A DNA stretch of 64,000 nt from Ricordea florida (lineage: Eukaryota; Cnidaria; Anthozoa; Corallimorpharia; Ricordeidae): the NCBI GenBank assembly GCA_949710005.1, contig OX453275.1, positions 7,124,481 through 7,188,480 of the forward strand. Reading direction: 5' to 3'. The position numbers were made by a program, and so were the translations under genes. Positions 61,120 through 64,000 of this stretch are shown in pieces (position 1 is the stretch's first letter; the number at the start of each line of letters is the position of its first letter). The notes under the pieces are model-generated. The model had not been told where the DNA came from. It was given only the letters and a program-made list of their open reading frames with translations, and did no database searches.

Positions 61120-61828
61120 CTCCAAGCACAATAACAGTTCCATTTTGACTGTCGAACTGAACGTTTTTGCCGCGCCAAATTGTAACACTGCTGTACCGAA
61201 TTGATTCAGACGTCACTGTTTTGCTGTACATACCTCAGGTTTGGCAAATGAAAGGTACGGCTTCTGAAGCGGGCTTAAGTATGACAAGTATATTCTCCAA
61301 AAGTATACTGTGATGCACGCTGTAATAATTTACCAGTGCTAAATTGACGTGTATACAAAAACGGGGACAAAACATTTCCACAACGTCCGTGAAAATAAAT
61401 AACAGAAGCAAAATGATGGGCCCTAAAAAATCCATAGTCAGTACTCTTGCGCCTCCCAAAATGCTTGAAAGTCTTTGATTCAATTTTCATATATATTTAT
61501 AAACTGTACAATGGGAAGCAATTTACTCGTAGATTTCCACGTTCTAACTTTTTCCGGTAAAATCCCAGCAACCAACAGTAACGAAAACGTTAATAAGCCG
61601 ACTGCTGGTGAAGCAATAATCAACTGACAAACATAGAAAGGTTTGTCTCTGAAGAAACTCGCGAAATGAAGTTGGCGGGAAAGTAGCAAGCCGTGATCTG
61701 ACATCAAGTAAGGATAAATACCTTAACTGCCGTTAAATAAGTAACCGTATCAACCTTCAGCTAATATGTAATCTACGTAAAATCAAATATATGATACAGA
61801 GTATTGGATATTGTATAGCCTACTTCTA

Positions 61829-63543
61829 TTATACAGGCAAAACGCACGGCCTTTCATTTAATCGCTTCAAGACTTTTTCAGCGTCTTCTGGCCACTTGTA
61901 GCTGATCTTTGCCCAGAGAGGAAGATCCGAGGTGCTGACTGGAGAATCTGGGAGTACTATGCACACCATCTTAGCTGCTGAACGATTGCGGGCATAGAGG
62001 TCTCTCAGCACCTCCAACTCAACCCACACACGATTTACATCCTGCATAAGAAACATCCATGTCATGTAATATATCAACTGCAAGGTCCAGTGTTTCATCG
62101 CATATCAAACGCCGAGAAAAGAGTTGAAAATATGACGCGCAGAAGAGTATTTTTGAAAGTGCTCGAGGTGTTTGCTATGTGATGAAACATGTGCTGAGTA
62201 TTTGATATAGATTCTCGAACAAAATCATTTAGAAATAAAATTTCATCAGAAATCCAAACGCGTCACGGTGCTTGATTCCCTTTGTCCTTCCCTTCGAGTA
62301 GAGAGAAAAAAGGAGGCAAAGAAGAAGAAAAGTAAGCAAAAACAAAAAAAACACGTAAGAAAGGGAAGGAGAAGTGAAGATGCGGAAGAAGATGAGAGGG
62401 GAGAGGCATTGAATGAGAAAGGGCCATGGCAAGAAGAGCTAAAAGAGAATAGTGAAAGGAACGAGGACACAGTAAGAGGAAAGAAAGACGACGAGAGGGT
62501 AGAGGGAGAATGAAGAGGATCGACCTCACGTTGGATTCAAACTTGAAAATACAAGTTAACGATCGCACTCTGGTTCCAACACAAGTAATAATGACTCAGG
62601 TTCAAGCTCAGATCTTAACTAAACTCGCGTTGAGCTTCAAATTCAGCTTTAAACTCGGGTTCGAACTCAAATTAATCCGAACTCAGGGAAGTAAGGAGAC
62701 ACTGTAGTGTAGTGGTTAGCTTGTCGGACTTCCGAGCAGGAGGTTTGGAGTTCGAGCCCTGGTGCTGGCACTGTTGTTTTCTTAGACAAGAAACTTTACT
62801 GACTACACACTGTCTCTCCCCGCCGGCGATACAATGCTGGGGGTAACCCAGCGATGGACAAGCATCCGATCCAGGGGGGAGTAATAATACTCCCAGATGC
62901 TTCATGCTCTCGAAACCGGGATAAGTTCCGGCCGTGTGGGCCTTAAGGCCCGTGTGCACCTTTACCCAGGGAAGTAAGGGGAGGTGTGAAAGAAAAGAGG
63001 GAGTTAAGAATCAGTGAGGAATATGAGAAGAATGAGGACGTGAGTAAGAGATGGCGTGAGAACAGGTAAAGAAGACGGAGACGGGAAGACTTGAACAAGA
63101 GGAGATGAGGAAGATGGACCGACGGAGAAGAGAAAAAAGATAAAGGAAACGTGAAAGGAGGGAAGGCGTCAAAGACCGAGGAAAAGAGGAATATCGGAAG
63201 GGAGCGGGGAAAGAGAGAGAGCAAGAAATGTATGGTTACTAGAAAATAAAAAAAAATGGTGGAATTAAACGGGATAAACGTAGAGGAAAGAATACCTGAG
63301 AATATCCCCCTACGCGTTCATCAAAGGCAAGATTTATTAGGCCAGGCGACAGGAAAATCAGAACTTTCTTCGCTTTTCTGATCTGACTCTCTGCCCAGCG
63401 GGTGGGGCCTTGGGAGCTAATTTCTCTGGATACCATTACATCCATGATAACGTCATAGCCGTTTTGCCGAAAGTAGTTGACAATCGAGGCAACTTTTTCT
63501 CGAAAGGCATCGTTTTCTGGATAGTAACAGCTGTAGTAGACAT
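61829..63543 (-). CDS. SEFIR-domain protein (IL-17 receptor type), last two exons, 5' end missing
   Basis: The penultimate exon is 63543-63296 (entering in phase 1, leaving in phase 0) and the last is 62041-61829. Together they encode DVYYSCYYPENDAFREKVAS, NYFRQNGYDVIMDVMVSREI, GPTRWAESQIRKAKKVLIFL, a SPGL segment, then VWVELEVLRDLYARN, MVCIVLPDSP and WPEDAEKVLKRL, ending in RPCVLPV. The order (YS start, long helix, strand with V-MD, W-Q-AKKVLIFLSPG) is that of SEFIR domains in IL-17 receptors and Act1-type adaptors, which recruit partners by SEFIR-SEFIR contacts. Upstream exons lie beyond the window or are unrecognised. Intron 62042-63295 contains a SINE and purine-rich tracts. Confidence 0.72.
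62285..62510. repeat. Purine-rich tract
   Basis: Nearly all A/G on the plus strand (GAAGAAGAAAAG-like), in the SEFIR gene intron. A similar tract lies at 62975-63235. Both keep frames open by composition. Confidence 0.7.
62695..62965 (+). mobile_element. tRNA-derived SINE, plus strand
   Basis: The head GTAGTGTAGTGGTTAGCTTG and GGAGTTCGAGCCCTGG are A and B box-like. The body has CCAGCGATGGACAAGCATCC, ACTCCCAGATGCTTCATG and GAAACCGGGATAAG and ends TGCACCTTTACCC. The split copy at 52470-53850 is the same family. Confidence 0.8.
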
Positions 63544-64000
63544 CTAAGGGTAAACACAGCGCAATTTTGATTAGCCAGGATTAACAAAAGAAGCAGTGCA
63601 GTGATAACGGCACTTGCCACCCACATATAAACGTGGGCTGTATTTACTGCCAGATTCGGCGTCATGAAGAGAACTTAAGAGATAGAGAGGGACACTTGGG
63701 GTGTCGGTAGGAAATGAAAACTTCAGGAAAGTTATTTATAGAAACGGAAGTATGTTTTCCGAGAGGTTCGCATGACCACTGTAACTCAATCCTTCTAGCC
63801 ATCTGCATTGAACGGTCGCTCGCGGCTCTTAAATATTGGTACGAACGATTACGTAAACAGCAGCACAAGGATTTCCTTTTAATCATAGTTTAATTCTTAT
63901 AGTTTAATTCTGAAAGTAAAGGATACACGAAATAAGATAGTCTGTTATAACAATAATCCTTATTTGAGGGGTGGCTGTAAAGGAAAATAAATAAATAAAA
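63544..64000. other. Window end, upstream of the SEFIR exon
   Basis: A minus-strand frame at 63665-63560 encodes a hydrophobic stretch (VASAVITALLLLLILA) that would suit a transmembrane exon, but it is not in frame with the SEFIR exon and has no donor site. Nothing else was recognised. Confidence 0.4.

Larger units (their letters stand above)
60076..61828. other. Intergenic stretch between FNBP4 and the SEFIR gene
   Basis: The two DNA elements listed at 60247 and 60942 occupy part of it. A G-run and a C-run face each other near 60675-60745 (hairpin potential). The rest shows no gene. Confidence 0.55.

Noticed and set aside
62246..62568. Ser/Phe/Leu-rich minus-strand frames
   Set aside because: Shadow frames of a purine-rich tract; composition alone keeps them open.
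63560..63665. Transmembrane exon of the SEFIR gene
   Set aside because: Hydrophobic frame is present but out of phase with the SEFIR exon, and no donor separates them by a reasonable intron.

Overview
The window looks like nuclear DNA of a cnidarian, most likely a stony coral or another anthozoan. The reasons are multi-exon genes with GT-AG introns, animal gene families (a sirtuin, the WW protein FNBP4, a SEFIR-domain protein), a dense mix of LINE, SINE, MITE and Penelope-like remnants, and a Polinton/Maverick. The species is not fixed by anything I can read. No CRISPR array, rRNA or genuine tRNA gene was seen.

Layout: (1) 1-1889: retroelement remnant, a 9-bp minisatellite and empty DNA. (2) 1890-15362: a 13,473-bp Polinton with 295-bp terminal inverted repeats (TIRs) that appear identical. 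On the + strand it has a left-end zinc-repeat gene and a retroviral-type integrase. On the - strand it has protein-primed DNA polymerase B, a double-jelly-roll-type major capsid protein, a packaging ATPase and a tightly packed cluster of small, mostly membrane-associated virion-type genes. (3) 15724-23750: a five-exon gene for a type I membrane protein with two cysteine-rich modules and two cytoplasmic PPPY motifs. (4) 23751-30285: a gene-free block of MITEs and simple repeats. (5) 30286-38022, minus strand: a seven-exon SIRT3-type sirtuin, head-to-head with (6) 38835-59311, plus strand: a 17-exon FNBP4. Every exon junction proposed for genes 3, 5 and 6 keeps phase, giving 340, 538 and 815 residues. 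(7) 59312-64000: FNBP4 3' flank, MITEs and, on the minus strand, the last two exons of a SEFIR-domain (IL-17 receptor type) gene running off the window.

The most interesting part is the Polinton. Each TIR carries a TTTAAAGATA box, a start codon and the first 35 codons of a SAP/Rho-N-like domain. The polymerase at the right end and an unrelated zinc-repeat protein at the left end therefore share the same promoter and N-terminal module. A TTTAAAGATT-like box recurs upstream of nearly every element gene and looks like an element-wide promoter signal. Despite the identical TIRs, three single-site lesions are present: a stop right after the integrase ATG, a one-base frameshift in the polymerase, and an in-frame TGA in a 517-codon capsid-cluster gene. 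Either the copy was moved in trans or recently disabled, or these are assembly errors.

Among host features, FNBP4 intron 14 holds a register-perfect 22 x 63-bp minisatellite that is open in several frames. Intron 12 holds a 1.2-kb helicase-bearing TIR transposon nested inside a SINE with a 9-bp target duplication.
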